This document shows, piece by piece, positions 35,745 through 45,467 of a stretch of 64,000 nucleotides of DNA (positions are counted from its first letter, which is position 1; every line of letters begins with the position of its first letter). Location: NCBI GenBank assembly GCA_020634625.1, contig JACKBJ010000014.1:28673-92672 (forward strand), given 5' to 3'. Source of the stretch: Caldilineae bacterium. GTDB taxonomy: Bacteria > Chloroflexota > Anaerolineae > Epilineales > Epilineaceae. The notes under the pieces were generated by a model. That model had not been told where the DNA came from, ran no database searches, and worked only from the letters and a program-made list of their open reading frames with translations. Position numbers and translations under genes: made by a program.

Positions 35745-36112
35745 ACAGAGCGACGGTGATTGTGATCCACGTATATGAGCCTCCCTTGCCTTTACGAGGA
35801 ACTCGAAGATTGGCCGAGCCTGCATGTTGAGCGTCGTGATGACCGACATGATGCGCTCCACGAACCGACGTCCGGCTTCCGAATCGGTCCCGAAACTCTT
35901 CTTGCGCCGGATCACCGCCCGGCGAAGGCAGCGCTCTGCCAGGTTGTTGGTGGGAGGCATCCCTTCGACCTCCATGAAAGCCCACATGCGCGCCTCGGTC
36001 TTCAGCAGCTCGGCGCACGCCCGCCGGGTCTTCGGCACGGGTGCGCACGCCCAGGCCGCCACGAGCAGTCCGTCAATCCGGCGCCGCTCGTCGGACCAAC
36101 GCCGGTGACGGG
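35745..36112 (-). pseudogene. IS66-family transposase C-terminal remnant
   Basis: The last ~120 residues of an IS66 TnpC: WSDERRRIDGLLVAAW, CAELLKTEARMWAFMEVEG, MPPTNNLAERCLRRAVIRR, SFGTDSEAGRRFVERIMSV, TTLNMQARPIFEFLVKARE, ending SPSLCPATLTA. It matches the plus-strand relic at 2488-2726. The catalytic middle and the 5' part are gone. The IS4 element was inserted at its very end (35736). Confidence 0.8.
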
Positions 36113-36120
36113 GGAAGTGC

Positions 36121-37740
36121 TCAGGGAGCGGACCCGCCGAGCTGCTTCACGTCAGGCAGGTAGATCCGGTGCGGCGCGCGCACGACCGCCCCACGGACGA
36201 CGATGGGCGCGTAGCGCGGCGCGTTCAGATCCGCCTCGGCCTCCGGCTCGGCCGCCGCCAGCCCGCGGTAGATGGCCGTGTCGATCACGCCCGTGGCCGA
36301 GGCGTCCGAGACGACGGCCAGCACGGGACCCGTGGCCTCGACCTGTACCGCGCCGTAGGTGTTGGTGTGCGCCCGGAAGTCCTCCATCTCCGGCGGGTAC
36401 CAGAGCCGGGCCGAGCCCGGCGGCAGGCTCGCCTGGCAGCTCGGACAGGGGATCGCCTCACCGTCGGAGCCGTACACGCGCAGGCGCAGGTCGACATCCT
36501 CGGCGCCGGGGTTCATCACCTGGATCGCCGTGCTCAGCTCGGCTCGGGTGTGGCGGTTGCGGAACAGGGGCAGGTGGACCCGCGGCCGGGCCTCGTCGTC
36601 GCTGGCGGCGAGGTAGGCGCCGGCCGTGCCCATCGCCTCGTCCTCGACCAGGACGTAGGCCGACAGCGGAGCGTCCGCGAGCAGCGTCGCCGAGGCCACG
36701 CAGCCCTCGGGCAGGCCGCTGCCGCCGCCCGGTCCCTGGGCGAAGATCGCCAGGCCGCCGGCGTCGATCGACCAGGCGCGATCCCCGTGGCGCATCACTC
36801 CCTCGCCACAGGCATCGCCCGAGGCGTCGACGTTGCGGCGGTAGCTCAGCTCGAGCTCGACCGGCCGGTCACCCGTGTTGAGCACCACGATCCAGCTGCG
36901 GAGCGCCCCGCTGGCGACGAGGGGCGCGTGCAGCCGGTGGGCGGCGTGCCACGAGGGCCGGACCTGGGAGGCCGCCGCGGCCCGCTCCCAGCTCGTGACG
37001 TCGATCGACACGCCCGCGTCCAGCGGTGTGTCCGCGGAAACCCGCAGGCTGCCCGCGAAGCCGTCAGGCAGCGTCCGCAGCGCCGGCTCCTGGGCGACGT
37101 CGATTCCGATCGAGCTGCCGGGCTCGATCTGCCGAGTCCAGCGCGTCAGGGCCAGGCCCGATGGATCGCGCAGCTCGAGTCGGGCCTCGATCGGGCCTGC
37201 GGAGCGGGACGTGTCCGTGTTCTGCACATCGATGATCGAGTCGTGCAGGGCGGCAGCGGCCCCGGAAGCGCCCGAGGCCGGCAGCCGGTAGCCCTTGAAG
37301 AGCGGGACCAGCAGCTCCTGGCCCGGCCGCGCGCCCTCGTAGAGGGTCGCGGCGCCCGAGTTCCCCCAATCCGTCCGCACGAGCGGAATGGTCTCTCGGT
37401 CCGAACGGACGATGGCGCTGTAGATCCCGTTCCGCACCGTGGCCTCGGCCGGCACGTAGACGTTGGCGGCCCAGCCCGGACCGACCCCGGGCCGCTGGAT
37501 CGTGATCGGCCCGCGGCCTGCCCTCGGGTACATGTCGACCAGCATGGTGGCCCGCTCGAGCAGGTCGAGGTTTTGCACCTGCAGACCGCTGTTGGCGACG
37601 CCACGCATGACCGCCAGTACGCGGGACGCGACGGGGGAGGCGTAGGCGGCGGCGAGGAGGCCCAGGAGCAGCAGGGCGCCCGGGCCATGCAGCCAGGCAT
37701 GGCCGAGCTTCGATCTGGACGAACGTGTGCTTCGCTTCAT
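36121..37740 (-). CDS. Secreted protein with repeated Ig-like/beta domains
   Basis: A 539-residue exported protein. ATG 37740 has GGAGG upstream and starts a signal anchor (KRSTRSSRSKLGHAW, then GPGALLLLGLLAAAYASP). The body is all-beta: repeated units of the form 'TSWER / LVASGALRSWIVVLNTGDRPVELELSYR', 'RVHLPLFRNRHTRAELSTAIQVMNPGAEDVDLRLRVYG', 'GPVLAVVSDAS'. It ends RIYLPDVKQLGGSAP, similar to the tails of other exported proteins of this organism. A CXXC (PCPSCQ) and other cysteines may form disulphides. Function is unknown; cell-surface adhesion is plausible. Confidence 0.7.
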   Translation of the reverse strand: MKRSTRSSRSKLGHAWLHGPGALLLLGLLAAAYASPVASRVLAVMRGVANSGLQVQNLDLLERATMLVDMYPRAGRGPITIQRPGVGPGWAANVYVPAEATVRNGIYSAIVRSDRETIPLVRTDWGNSGAATLYEGARPGQELLVPLFKGYRLPASGASGAAAALHDSIIDVQNTDTSRSAGPIEARLELRDPSGLALTRWTRQIEPGSSIGIDVAQEPALRTLPDGFAGSLRVSADTPLDAGVSIDVTSWERAAAASQVRPSWHAAHRLHAPLVASGALRSWIVVLNTGDRPVELELSYRRNVDASGDACGEGVMRHGDRAWSIDAGGLAIFAQGPGGGSGLPEGCVASATLLADAPLSAYVLVEDEAMGTAGAYLAASDDEARPRVHLPLFRNRHTRAELSTAIQVMNPGAEDVDLRLRVYGSDGEAIPCPSCQASLPPGSARLWYPPEMEDFRAHTNTYGAVQVEATGPVLAVVSDASATGVIDTAIYRGLAAAEPEAEADLNAPRYAPIVVRGAVVRAPHRIYLPDVKQLGGSAP

Positions 37741-38068
37741 GGTGCCTCCAGCTCGGGGCGACGCTCCGTCTCGGTATAGCCGGACGCGACACGGCGCTCG
37801 TGTCCATGCGTTACAACACCCGTGCACCGGTTCTTGGACAGCCGCTTCGGTCACGGCAGCAGCGAGCTTGGCCCGAGCGCTGCGGATCTCCCTGCGGCGC
37901 GAGGCAGCGCATCTCCTCAAACACTCGATCTGCGCCCGCCAGAACCGCTCGTAGGTGATGTTCGCCACCCCCACCAAGATCGCGATCTCGATCGCGTACC
38001 AGGCCTGGAAGTTCGCGACGAAAGAAGCAGAGCTTTGTTGCGGCTTGAATCATCTCTCGAGAACCGCA
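37741..38068 (-). other. Intergenic stretch with a decayed reading frame
   Basis: This 328-bp gap has no convincing gene. Reading the minus strand, 37840-38030 gives VANFQAWYAIEIAILVGVAN then ITYERFWRAQIECLRR, one hydrophobic helix and a basic segment, with no SD or start codon in front. It may be a remnant of a small membrane protein. Confidence 0.3.
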
Positions 38069-38797
38069 CTACTGAACACCACCGAGTACATCCGCGAACT
38101 CGCTCCGCAATTCGGACTCACTCTGGAAATCGATACCGTGGATGGTCCCAGTGATGACGCCATCGCTTACCTCCCACCATTCCTCTAACATGCCTGCACC
38201 AACTAGTGTGCTGGACTGTTCGGACTGTGTCAGAGCTTCGCTCCTGATGAAACTCTGATATGGAAAGTCGATCACTGAACTTGCCGCCCCGAAAACAACA
38301 TAACCGACATCGCCAACTTGAAACAAGTCACTTGCTAGGTCAGCCGGACTGAGGTCCAACGAATATGCTGGAGCCACCCAGCCTGGAGCTAGCAACCGAC
38401 TAGGCGCATCGACGTAAGTGCCATAGTGCAGCACTTCAAGTACTTCGAAGTCGAGGACCCGATATCGGTAACGCGACTCACCCTGTCCAAGGACTTCGGA
38501 CTCTGGCTCGCCGGACCAAGTATCGTATCGAGTCACACCCACACTCTTCACTTCGACCTTAGCAACGAACTCCTCCCCTCCAACAAGCATGGACAAGGAG
38601 GGGTGAAAGCCCCGGCCACTCGCGATCGCACTGGAGGTGAGCGCTTGGTCGCTCATGCGAATGTTCTCCGCTTCAGTGGGAAGCGTAGACTCTCGTCTAG
38701 CAAGATCTACGGAGTTCTGGTCGCTCCTACTACTGCAACCCAATATGCTGGATAGACAAAGTATGGCGATCACTTGTATTGGAAGAGAGGTGGACAT
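38069..38797 (-). CDS. Lipoprotein of unknown function
   Basis: A 242-residue protein. Start at ATG 38797 (AGGGG upstream), giving MSTSLPIQVIAILCLSSILGC, with lipobox ILGC; the ATG at 38818 lengthens it by 7. The mature region contains ESRYRYRVLDFEVLEVLHYG, LSPADLASDLFQVGDVGYVVFGAASSVIDF and a C-terminal GVQ. The segment 'Y-V..VLEVL-YGTYVDAP' recalls the 2811-3647 lipoprotein (VLSVVERYKGDPEV), so a shared fold is possible. Lower GC than neighbours. It stands alone, its 5' side 140 bp from an IS66-derived mini-element. Confidence 0.65.
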   Translation of the reverse strand: MSTSLPIQVIAILCLSSILGCSSRSDQNSVDLARRESTLPTEAENIRMSDQALTSSAIASGRGFHPSLSMLVGGEEFVAKVEVKSVGVTRYDTWSGEPESEVLGQGESRYRYRVLDFEVLEVLHYGTYVDAPSRLLAPGWVAPAYSLDLSPADLASDLFQVGDVGYVVFGAASSVIDFPYQSFIRSEALTQSEQSSTLVGAGMLEEWWEVSDGVITGTIHGIDFQSESELRSEFADVLGGVQ

Positions 38798-38937
38798 GGG
38801 CAAGTCCCCTTTCGTCATCGCAGACTATCGATGGGATGCAGTTGCGGATGGATAACAGTTCGGATCGCGCCGACATAACGAGGACAGTCCACAATATTGC
38901 CCCGAGTCGGGTGCACTCATGATGTCACAACGTCTGT

Positions 38938-39411
38938 GCTCACGTAGTCGGACAGAGCGACGGCGGCCGTGAATCCCGAACGCGCGCCTCGGTCTTCAGC
39001 AGCTCGGCGCACTCCCGCCAGGTCTTCGGCGCTGGTGTGCGCTCCTTGGCCGCCACGAACAATCGGTGAATCCGGCGCCGCTCGTCGGACAGACGTTGGT
39101 CACGGGTCTAACGGTCGATCGCGCCATCACGATGCATCCGCCAGGCGGCCATCACCCGCTTGGCTCCAGGTACCAACCGAAGGCCGTACCGCTCGCTGCC
39201 GAACCGATCCGCCAGCGCCCGGAAGTCGCGCTTCCGGTGCGCTCAACAGTCGCCGCGCCGAAGCGTTGCCTACTGCCGTGCGCCCAGCCGCTCCAGCGTC
39301 GAAGCGTGCTGGCGGGAGGTCGATACCGTGCTCGGTCAGCCGGTGTATCATGGGATCAAGCTACGCGATCTCGGGTCTCGGCGCAACTGCGTCGCTGGGG
39401 ACCGGCTGGAC
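38938..39411 (-). mobile_element. Internally deleted IS66-derived mini-element (copy 2)
   Basis: About 474 bp, bounded by the IS66 terminal sequence at 38938 (CTCACGTAGTCGGACAGAGC) and the opposite end near 39411 (CAGCCGGTCCCCAGCGAC read on the minus strand). On the minus strand it begins MIHRLTEHGIDLPPARFDAG (39351), continues in broken frames, and ends with the transposase tail. It resembles 3928-4228 and 62938-63229, with a larger retained middle. Confidence 0.65.
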
Positions 39412-39456
39412 GCTTGCGCGTAGGCAGCTCGGAAGGGCGATCGGTGGGAGGGAGCC

Positions 39457-41658
39457 ATGATCGAAAGAGCCACGTTGGGCATCGCCATCTTCGGCCTCGC
39501 ACTGGTCGGCATCGCCGCCGGCTTGGCTGGCCCGTCTGCCGCCGCAAGCGCGCTGCCCGCGGCGCCGGCACAGCCGGCCGGCGCCCGCGGCGTTTGGCGC
39601 GATCATGCCTGCGCCGACTGCATCGCTTCCCTCGCGGCGACGGAGGATGTCATCTGGGTCGGCACCCTGAGCGCCGGCGTCACGCGAATCGATCGCCGGG
39701 ACGGCAGCGTTCGACGCTTCACTCGGTCCGAGGGGCTGGTCGGTCGGGGCGTCGACTTGCTCGACATCGGCCCGGAGGGTGATGTCTGGATCGCGCTGGC
39801 CACCGGCCTGACCCGCGGCCTTTCAGCCCCCCTCGGCCTGGCCCACTTCGATGGCTTGGGCTGGACGCTGCACACGGTGACCGATGGCCTGCCATCGGCC
39901 CGCGTCGTCGACCTCGAGGCCGGGCCAGGTGGCAGCGTCCTCGTGGCAACCGCCGGCGGCTTCGGCTACTTCGACGGCCATGGCTGGTCGACCCTCCTCG
40001 AATCGGAGGGCGCCCCCGCGGGCGCGGCTCGCTCGGTGGCGATCGGGCCCGACGGCGCGCTCTGGGCGGGCTCGGACTCCGGCCTCGCCCGTTTCGACGG
40101 CCTTCGCTGGCACGACATCCCGCTGGATGGGCTCGATTCGAGCGAGGTCAACGACCTTGTGCTGGCGCCGGGGGGCCAGCTCTGGGCGGCCATCGGCACC
40201 GGGCTCGCTCAGTACGATCCCGGGTCCGCGCAGTGGACGGGCCATCCCGGCATCGTGACCGGCTCCCCCAGCCAGAACGACCGGATCTCCGTCGACGATC
40301 GGGCGCGCGTCTGGGTGGTGAACGACCTGGAGGTCCATCGCTTCGAAGACGGCCGCTGGCAGCGCGTTCCGGACACCGACGCCTACCTCTCCCAGCATGG
40401 GGGCCATTGGCCGGCGGGGGCCTTCGTCGGCGCCGACGGCAGCCTCCTCATGGGCTTTCACACCGAGGGGATCGCGCTGTGGGATGGTCGGGCATGGCAG
40501 CGGCTCCTGACCCGCGACGGCCCTACCAACCTGGTGGCGTTCGCCCTCGACTTCGACGCCAGGGACCAACTGTGGGCCGGCTACTTCCCGCTGCTGAACG
40601 AAGACAACATTCTCGACAGCTTCGACGGCCAGCGCTGGAGCCGGCACACGAAGGCCGAGGGCATGTTCGAAGGCCGCATTCTCGGCATCCCGCCGGGCGC
40701 GCTGGATGCCGATCGGCTGGGAAACCTGTGGGTCGGGGTCGACGGGATGGGGGTGGCCCACCACGATGGCGCGACCTGGACCCGGGTCACGACCGAGACG
40801 ATGGGCGTGGCGCGCATCCACCGCGTGGCCGCGGATGAGCGGGGCGGCGCCTGGATCGGCACCGATGCCGGCGTCGTGCACCTTGGCCCCACCGGTCCGC
40901 AACGCTACACGCGAGCCGACGGCCTGGTCGGCGATACGGTCTACGGCATCGCCGTCGACACCCGTGGCCCGCGCGACACCGTCTGGTTCGATACGGATCG
41001 CGGCGTGAGCGGCTTCGACGGCCGGACTTGGACGACCTACACCCGCGCCGATGGTCTGGCCGATGACTCGGTTGTCGCGATCGCGGTCGAGGCCTCGGGC
41101 ACGCTCTGGTTTGGCACCGACGGCGGTGGCTTGACGCGTTTCGACGGTCGGAGCTGGACGACCTACCGCAAGCGGGATGGCCTGGGTGGTGACGGCATCT
41201 GGGCGGTCGACGTGGATCCGGCAGGCTACGTCTGGGCGGTGGCATCCGAGATAGACCTTGGAGACGGGGGCGTCAGCCGCTTCGACGGTCGGCGCTGGGA
41301 GACCTTCCGCATGGCCGATGGCCTCATGGACGACGGAACGTTCGACATCGCCTTCGACCGCGACGGGCACGCCTGGATCGCCACGCTCGCCGGCATCAGC
41401 GAGCTCGTGCCGCCACCCGGGCCGGCCCCGCTCGGCTCCACCTGCCTCTGCCAGTCCGCCCGCGAAGGGGCGCCGGCCGCGGTAATCGACGCGGCGCTGG
41501 CCGATCCAGCCAGCGTCTCGGGCTGGGGGCTGCGGCGCAACCCCTCGGCGCCGCCCGGCCCGATGAACCCGCTGCGCGAGTGCCTGACGCTGCAGCGCGC
41601 CGACGCCGCCTACCATCCGATCTACAATGGCCTGACCTGGCGGACGGGCTGCCCCTAG
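39457..41658 (+). CDS. Secreted two-component-regulator-type propeller protein
   Basis: A 733-residue exported protein. ATG 39457 has GGGAGG upstream; signal peptide MIERATLGIAIFGLALVGIAAGLAG. The body carries ~12 Reg_prop blades, seen as repeated 'G.LWFGTDGGGLTRFDGRSWTTY..RDGL', 'DVWIALATGL..HFDG', 'NLWVGVDGMGVAHHDG', 'GAWIGTDAGVVHL'. This is the sensor-domain propeller known from hybrid two-component systems, here without kinase or receiver. The C-terminal 60 residues have several Cys (STCLCQ, RECLTL, RTGCP). It likely binds a ligand or matrix outside the cell. It starts 45 bp after the mini-element. Confidence 0.8.
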   Translation: MIERATLGIAIFGLALVGIAAGLAGPSAAASALPAAPAQPAGARGVWRDHACADCIASLAATEDVIWVGTLSAGVTRIDRRDGSVRRFTRSEGLVGRGVDLLDIGPEGDVWIALATGLTRGLSAPLGLAHFDGLGWTLHTVTDGLPSARVVDLEAGPGGSVLVATAGGFGYFDGHGWSTLLESEGAPAGAARSVAIGPDGALWAGSDSGLARFDGLRWHDIPLDGLDSSEVNDLVLAPGGQLWAAIGTGLAQYDPGSAQWTGHPGIVTGSPSQNDRISVDDRARVWVVNDLEVHRFEDGRWQRVPDTDAYLSQHGGHWPAGAFVGADGSLLMGFHTEGIALWDGRAWQRLLTRDGPTNLVAFALDFDARDQLWAGYFPLLNEDNILDSFDGQRWSRHTKAEGMFEGRILGIPPGALDADRLGNLWVGVDGMGVAHHDGATWTRVTTETMGVARIHRVAADERGGAWIGTDAGVVHLGPTGPQRYTRADGLVGDTVYGIAVDTRGPRDTVWFDTDRGVSGFDGRTWTTYTRADGLADDSVVAIAVEASGTLWFGTDGGGLTRFDGRSWTTYRKRDGLGGDGIWAVDVDPAGYVWAVASEIDLGDGGVSRFDGRRWETFRMADGLMDDGTFDIAFDRDGHAWIATLAGISELVPPPGPAPLGSTCLCQSAREGAPAAVIDAALADPASVSGWGLRRNPSAPPGPMNPLRECLTLQRADAAYHPIYNGLTWRTGCP

Positions 41659-41710
41659 GGCAGCGCCAGCTGGATGCGCGTTCCGGCCCGACCGCACCCG
41701 CCGGTCCCGG

Positions 41711-42505
41711 TCAGGCCGAGGCGCCGGAGTAGCGCCGCAGCCCGGCCTGCCACATCGCGCGCGCCAGGAGCCAGAGGATGGTGGCCAGCCACCCGGCCAG
41801 CACCAAGCGCGCGGCGCTCGGCGGCCCGGTGAAGGCCTGGGCCGGCAGCGTGACGGCGAAGGCCACCGGGACGATGAAGGTCAGCAGGTTGCGCAGCCAG
41901 CCGGGGTAGACCGTGACCGGCCAGCGGCCGGCCTGGTAGACGCTGGAGAACATCTCGAGCATGTCCCCGGAGCGCACGATCCAGAAGGCGCTGCAGGCCA
42001 GGATCAGCCAGACGGCATAGATCATGGACAGGCCCAGGATCAGCAGGGCGGCGAAGGCCAGCAGCCGGGTCGGCCCCAGCGCCCCGCCCATGCGGCTCAG
42101 CGCGAAGCCCAGCAGGCCGCCGCCGACCAGCAGGTCCACCCCCTGCCAGAGCCGGAACTCGCGCAAGCTGGCCAGCACCTGGGCGTCCTCGGGCTTGCAG
42201 AGCAGGTGGTCCAGGCTGCCCTGCCGCACGTCTTCCACCAGCCGCGCCATGTTGGGCTGGATCAGCATCTGCACCAGGCCGCCGACCAGCACGTGCACGC
42301 CCATCACCGCCAGCAGCGCATCGCGGCTCCAGCCGGCCAGCTGGTCGGTCTGCTGGAAGACCAGCGACAGCGCCAGCAGGCCCGTGCCCACCGCGATCAG
42401 CGACTGCCCCAGCTGGACGAAGAAGTTGACGCGGTACTGCAGCTCGTTGAGCAGGCCCAGCCGCAGGTACTCGCGCGCCACGCGCAGGCTGCCGGGGAGG
42501 CGCAT
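41711..42505 (-). CDS. ABC-2 type transporter permease (ABC2_membrane_6-like)
   Basis: A 264-residue permease with six transmembrane helices (VNFFVQLGQSLIAVGTGLLAL, LLAVMGVHVLVGGLVQMLI, LLAFAALLILGLSMIYAVWLILA, LLTFIVPVAFAVTLPAQAF, LVLAGWLATILWLLARAMW). The start at 42505 is the first plausible ATG after the upstream gene. With the permease at 42544-43350 and the ATPase at 43347-44363 it forms a complete ABC-2 exporter. The C-terminal end resembles that of the neighbouring permease (GLRRYSGASA / GLRRYTAVGA), indicating common origin. Confidence 0.85.
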   Translation of the reverse strand: MRLPGSLRVAREYLRLGLLNELQYRVNFFVQLGQSLIAVGTGLLALSLVFQQTDQLAGWSRDALLAVMGVHVLVGGLVQMLIQPNMARLVEDVRQGSLDHLLCKPEDAQVLASLREFRLWQGVDLLVGGGLLGFALSRMGGALGPTRLLAFAALLILGLSMIYAVWLILACSAFWIVRSGDMLEMFSSVYQAGRWPVTVYPGWLRNLLTFIVPVAFAVTLPAQAFTGPPSAARLVLAGWLATILWLLARAMWQAGLRRYSGASA

Positions 42506-42543
42506 CTCAGGCGGCTCCCGTCGCGGACATCGCGAGCCCCATC

Positions 42544-43350
42544 TCAGGCCCCCACCGCCGTGTAGCGGCGCAGGCCGCGCTGCCACAGGAGCGCCAGGGC
42601 CAGGCCGCTGACGAGGGCCCACAGGGCCTGCATGCCGAAACCCCGAAGCACCGCCTCCGGGCTCAGGCGACCCAGGGCCAGCTCGATCGGGAAGCCGTAG
42701 GCATAGTAGAACGGCAGCACCCGCCCGATGGCGGCGGCCGGCCCGGGCAGCAGCTCGAGCGGCACCAGGCGGCCGCCAAGCAGCAGCTCGACGGCGAAGA
42801 AGAGGTCGAAGATGGCGCTGACCCGCACCACCCAGAAGGTGACCAGGCCCAGCGCCCAGACCAGGATGAAGCGCATGACGAAGCCGGTCCAGATCGCCAG
42901 GCCGAAGCCTACCAGGTCGAGCGGCGCCAGCGTCACGGCCGGCCGGAAGATCAGCCAGAGCCCACCCACGATCGGCGTCAGCACCAACAGCGACACCAGC
43001 TTGAAGGACACGAAGCCGGCCAGGTCGAGATGGAAGGGGTGGACCGGCCGGAGCAGCATCGGCGACAGCCCGCCCCGCTGCACCCGCTCCTCGAAGGCCC
43101 AGGGGGTCAGGGCGATGTTCATGGTGCGCACGACGATCCAGAGGATGTAGTACGCGGCGAAGGCCGCGCCCGAGAAGCCGGCCACGGTGCCGTCGGGCCG
43201 CGACTCGGCCACGGTCCGCCAGACCACCAGGTAGACCACCGGCTCGATGGCCATGCCCAGGATCCAGATCAGCAGCCCCAGGCGGTACTGGAGCTGTTGC
43301 TGGAGCTGAAAGATCAGCTGGGCGCGGTAGATCGCGAGCAGGTGCCTCAT
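42544..43350 (-). CDS. ABC-2 type transporter permease (DUF990-like)
   Basis: A 268-residue permease. Segments: LGLLIWILGMAIEPVVYLVVW, AFAAYYILWIVVRTMNIALTP, FKLVSLLVLTPIVGGLWLIF, LVGFGLAIWTGFVMRFILVWAL, VSAIFDLFFAVELLLGG, LWALVSGLALALLW. The 'RGGLSPMLLRPVHPFHLDLA' loop contacts the ATPase in this family. Its start (43350) overlaps the ATPase stop by 4 bp. It lies 38 bp upstream of the second permease. Family members are hydrophobic-compound or antibiotic exporters, but the cargo is unknown. Confidence 0.87.
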   Translation of the reverse strand: MRHLLAIYRAQLIFQLQQQLQYRLGLLIWILGMAIEPVVYLVVWRTVAESRPDGTVAGFSGAAFAAYYILWIVVRTMNIALTPWAFEERVQRGGLSPMLLRPVHPFHLDLAGFVSFKLVSLLVLTPIVGGLWLIFRPAVTLAPLDLVGFGLAIWTGFVMRFILVWALGLVTFWVVRVSAIFDLFFAVELLLGGRLVPLELLPGPAAAIGRVLPFYYAYGFPIELALGRLSPEAVLRGFGMQALWALVSGLALALLWQRGLRRYTAVGA

Positions 43351-44363
43351 CCGTCGGAGGCCGCCTGGGGCTCGGATTCGAAGACCCGCTGAATCACGTC
43401 CTCGATCGAGACCTCGGCGATCGAGAGATCGGCCACCGGCAGCTCGGTGAGCAGCCGGGCGGTGATGCGGGCCACGGCTTCGCGCGGCAGGCCCAGGGTG
43501 AATCGGCCGGCCTCGAGCTCCAGCGGCTCGCCGAACTCGGCCAGGCGCTCCCGGCTCACCCGTGCGCCTTCGACCAGGGTGACCCGAAGGCGCTTCTGGT
43601 CGGCGTAGCGCGACGCCAGGGCGTCCAGCCGGCCGTCGAAGAGCAGGCGGCCGTGGTCGATGACGATCACCCGCTCGCAGAGGGCTTCGACGTCGGCCAT
43701 GTAGTGGCTCGTGAGCAGAACCGTCGCGCCGAAGGCCTGGTTGTAGTCGCGGATGAAGCGGCGGATGCGGCGCTGCATCGACAGGTCCAGCCCGATGGTC
43801 GGCTCGTCCAGGAAGAGCACCTGGGGCCGGTGCAGCAGCGAAGCGGCGATCTCGACCTTCATCCGCTCGCCGAGCGACAGGTTGCGCACCGGCTTGCGCA
43901 CCAGGTCGCCCAGCTCGAGCAGCGCGATCAGGGCATCGCGGGTCGCCTCGAACTCGGCCGGCGGGATGGCGTAGATGGCGCGGTTGAGCGCGAAGCTGTC
44001 CAGGGCGGGCAGGTCCCAGCCGAGCTGGTTGCGGTTGCCCATGATCAGGGCCATCTGGCGCAGGTAGGCCCGGTCGCGGCGGCCCGGTCGGAAGCCCAGC
44101 ACCCGCGCCTCGCCGCGCGAGGGCTGGATCAGGCCGGCCAGCATCTTGATGGTGGTGGTCTTGCCGGCGCCGTTCGGCCCCAAGAAGCCCACGATCTCGC
44201 CGGCCGCGATGGAGAAGTCGAGCCCGTCGACCGCCCGCACCTCGCGGGTCCGTCGGTGCACGAGGCCGCGCAGGGCCGCGCCCAGCCCGGCCTCGCGCTC
44301 GGGCACCCGGAAGCGCTTGCCGAGGTCGCGGACCTGGATGGCGGCCAGGGCTTCGGCGCCCAC
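43347..44363 (-). CDS. ABC transporter ATP-binding protein
   Basis: A 338-residue ATPase with Walker A GPNGAGKTT (about residues 60-68), Q-loop, signature LSLGERMKVEIAASLLHRP, Walker B VLFLDEPTIGLD and H-loop TSHYMAD. The C-terminal ~90 residues (RVTLVEGARVSRERL.., VADLSIAEVSIEDVIQRVFES) resemble the extension found in DUF990-partnered ATPases. Stop overlaps the permease start by 4 bp, and the upstream lipoprotein gene ends 3 bp before its start, so the exporter is part of a longer operon. Confidence 0.92.
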   Translation of the reverse strand: MGAEALAAIQVRDLGKRFRVPEREAGLGAALRGLVHRRTREVRAVDGLDFSIAAGEIVGFLGPNGAGKTTTIKMLAGLIQPSRGEARVLGFRPGRRDRAYLRQMALIMGNRNQLGWDLPALDSFALNRAIYAIPPAEFEATRDALIALLELGDLVRKPVRNLSLGERMKVEIAASLLHRPQVLFLDEPTIGLDLSMQRRIRRFIRDYNQAFGATVLLTSHYMADVEALCERVIVIDHGRLLFDGRLDALASRYADQKRLRVTLVEGARVSRERLAEFGEPLELEAGRFTLGLPREAVARITARLLTELPVADLSIAEVSIEDVIQRVFESEPQAASDG

Positions 44364-44366
44364 GGC

Positions 44367-45467
44367 CTAGGGCTCGCCGGACGGCGAGCCGGCCTCGATG
44401 CGTCGCAGCATCGCGCGCAGCGCGTCCCAGTCGCCCCGCTCCAGCGCGTCCAGGCTGCGGTCGACGTCCTCGGCCAGGCGCTGCATCAGCGGGCCGCCGT
44501 GATCGTGCAGCCCGGCGGCGGCCTCGGCGCCGAGCTCGGCGATCACCGCGCGCTCGACCGGGTCGATCTCGCCGTCGGCCAGGCCCTCGCGCAGCGCGCG
44601 GCCGAAGTCGCCCAGCTTGGCCAGCGTCGCCGGGAGGTCCCGCGGCCGCTCGCGCGGGCCGCGGCGCGCCAGGTCGCCCTGGGCCTCGAGCGTCGCCTGG
44701 GCCGCGGCGCGCCAGTCCTCGATGCGCTGGTGGCGCTCGGTGGCGCGCGCCTGGGCGGTGGCCAGGGCCGAAGCGACCCGTTCGGCCACCTCGGTGGCGC
44801 GGGCCTCGGCCAGGTCGGACCAGCCCTGCAGCGCATCCAGAGCCTCGGCGACCGAGCCCAGCTGGGCCTCCAGCTCGGCGACGGATCGGCGGCTCTCCTC
44901 GGCCAAGGCGCCGTAGCGCTCGGTGTAGGTCGCCAGCAGGCGCTCGGCCTCGGCCAGCCAGTCCTCGGCGCCGGCGATCTGGACCTCCACCCGCAGCGTC
45001 TCGGCCGGATCGACCGCGCCGTCCGCCGTGGCCGAACGGCCGGCCGCGCTGGCCGCGTCCGAGGGGGCCCGCGCGGCCGCCACCGCCGCCTCGACCGCCG
45101 CCGCCAGCTCGGCCTCGTTCAAGCCCTCGACGTCCCGCGTCGGCAGCGGCGTGGCCAGGGTCGTCACCACCAGATCGCCTTCGGGCGTCGCGCCCTCCGC
45201 CATGCGGCCCACCGGCGTCCGGCCGGCGGCCGCCGTGCCGGCGAGCTGCGTGGCGGTGCCCGCCACGGCCACGGCGACGGTGGCATCGAAGGCCGCCTCG
45301 GCGGTCTGCGTCGCCCGCAGCGCGTCTTCGACCGCGCGGTCCAGCCGCCGGCGCGCGGGCGCGTCGTCGGCGCGCTGGCCGCAGCCGATCAGCGCCGGAG
45401 CGAGCAGGAGCAGGCCGGCGATCGCGATCGGCCGAGGCCGGCGCGGGTCGCGCCTAGCCCGCCGCAT
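44367..45467 (-). CDS. Ala-rich coiled-coil lipoprotein
   Basis: A 366-residue protein. Signal: MRRARRDPRRPRPIAIAGLLLLAPALIGC with lipobox ALIGC. After a low-complexity Ala/Thr linker, residues ~170-330 are long helical heptad-like stretches (LAEEAERLLATYTERYGALAEESRR, SVAELEAQLGSVAEALDALQGWSDLAEA, RHQRIEDWRAAAQATLEAQ). The start overlaps the DUF4287 stop by 14 bp and the ATPase gene begins 3 bp after its stop. It may be a periplasmic-side partner of the exporter; no family is recognised, so this is inference. Confidence 0.65.
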   Translation of the reverse strand: MRRARRDPRRPRPIAIAGLLLLAPALIGCGQRADDAPARRRLDRAVEDALRATQTAEAAFDATVAVAVAGTATQLAGTAAAGRTPVGRMAEGATPEGDLVVTTLATPLPTRDVEGLNEAELAAAVEAAVAAARAPSDAASAAGRSATADGAVDPAETLRVEVQIAGAEDWLAEAERLLATYTERYGALAEESRRSVAELEAQLGSVAEALDALQGWSDLAEARATEVAERVASALATAQARATERHQRIEDWRAAAQATLEAQGDLARRGPRERPRDLPATLAKLGDFGRALREGLADGEIDPVERAVIAELGAEAAAGLHDHGGPLMQRLAEDVDRSLDALERGDWDALRAMLRRIEAGSPSGEP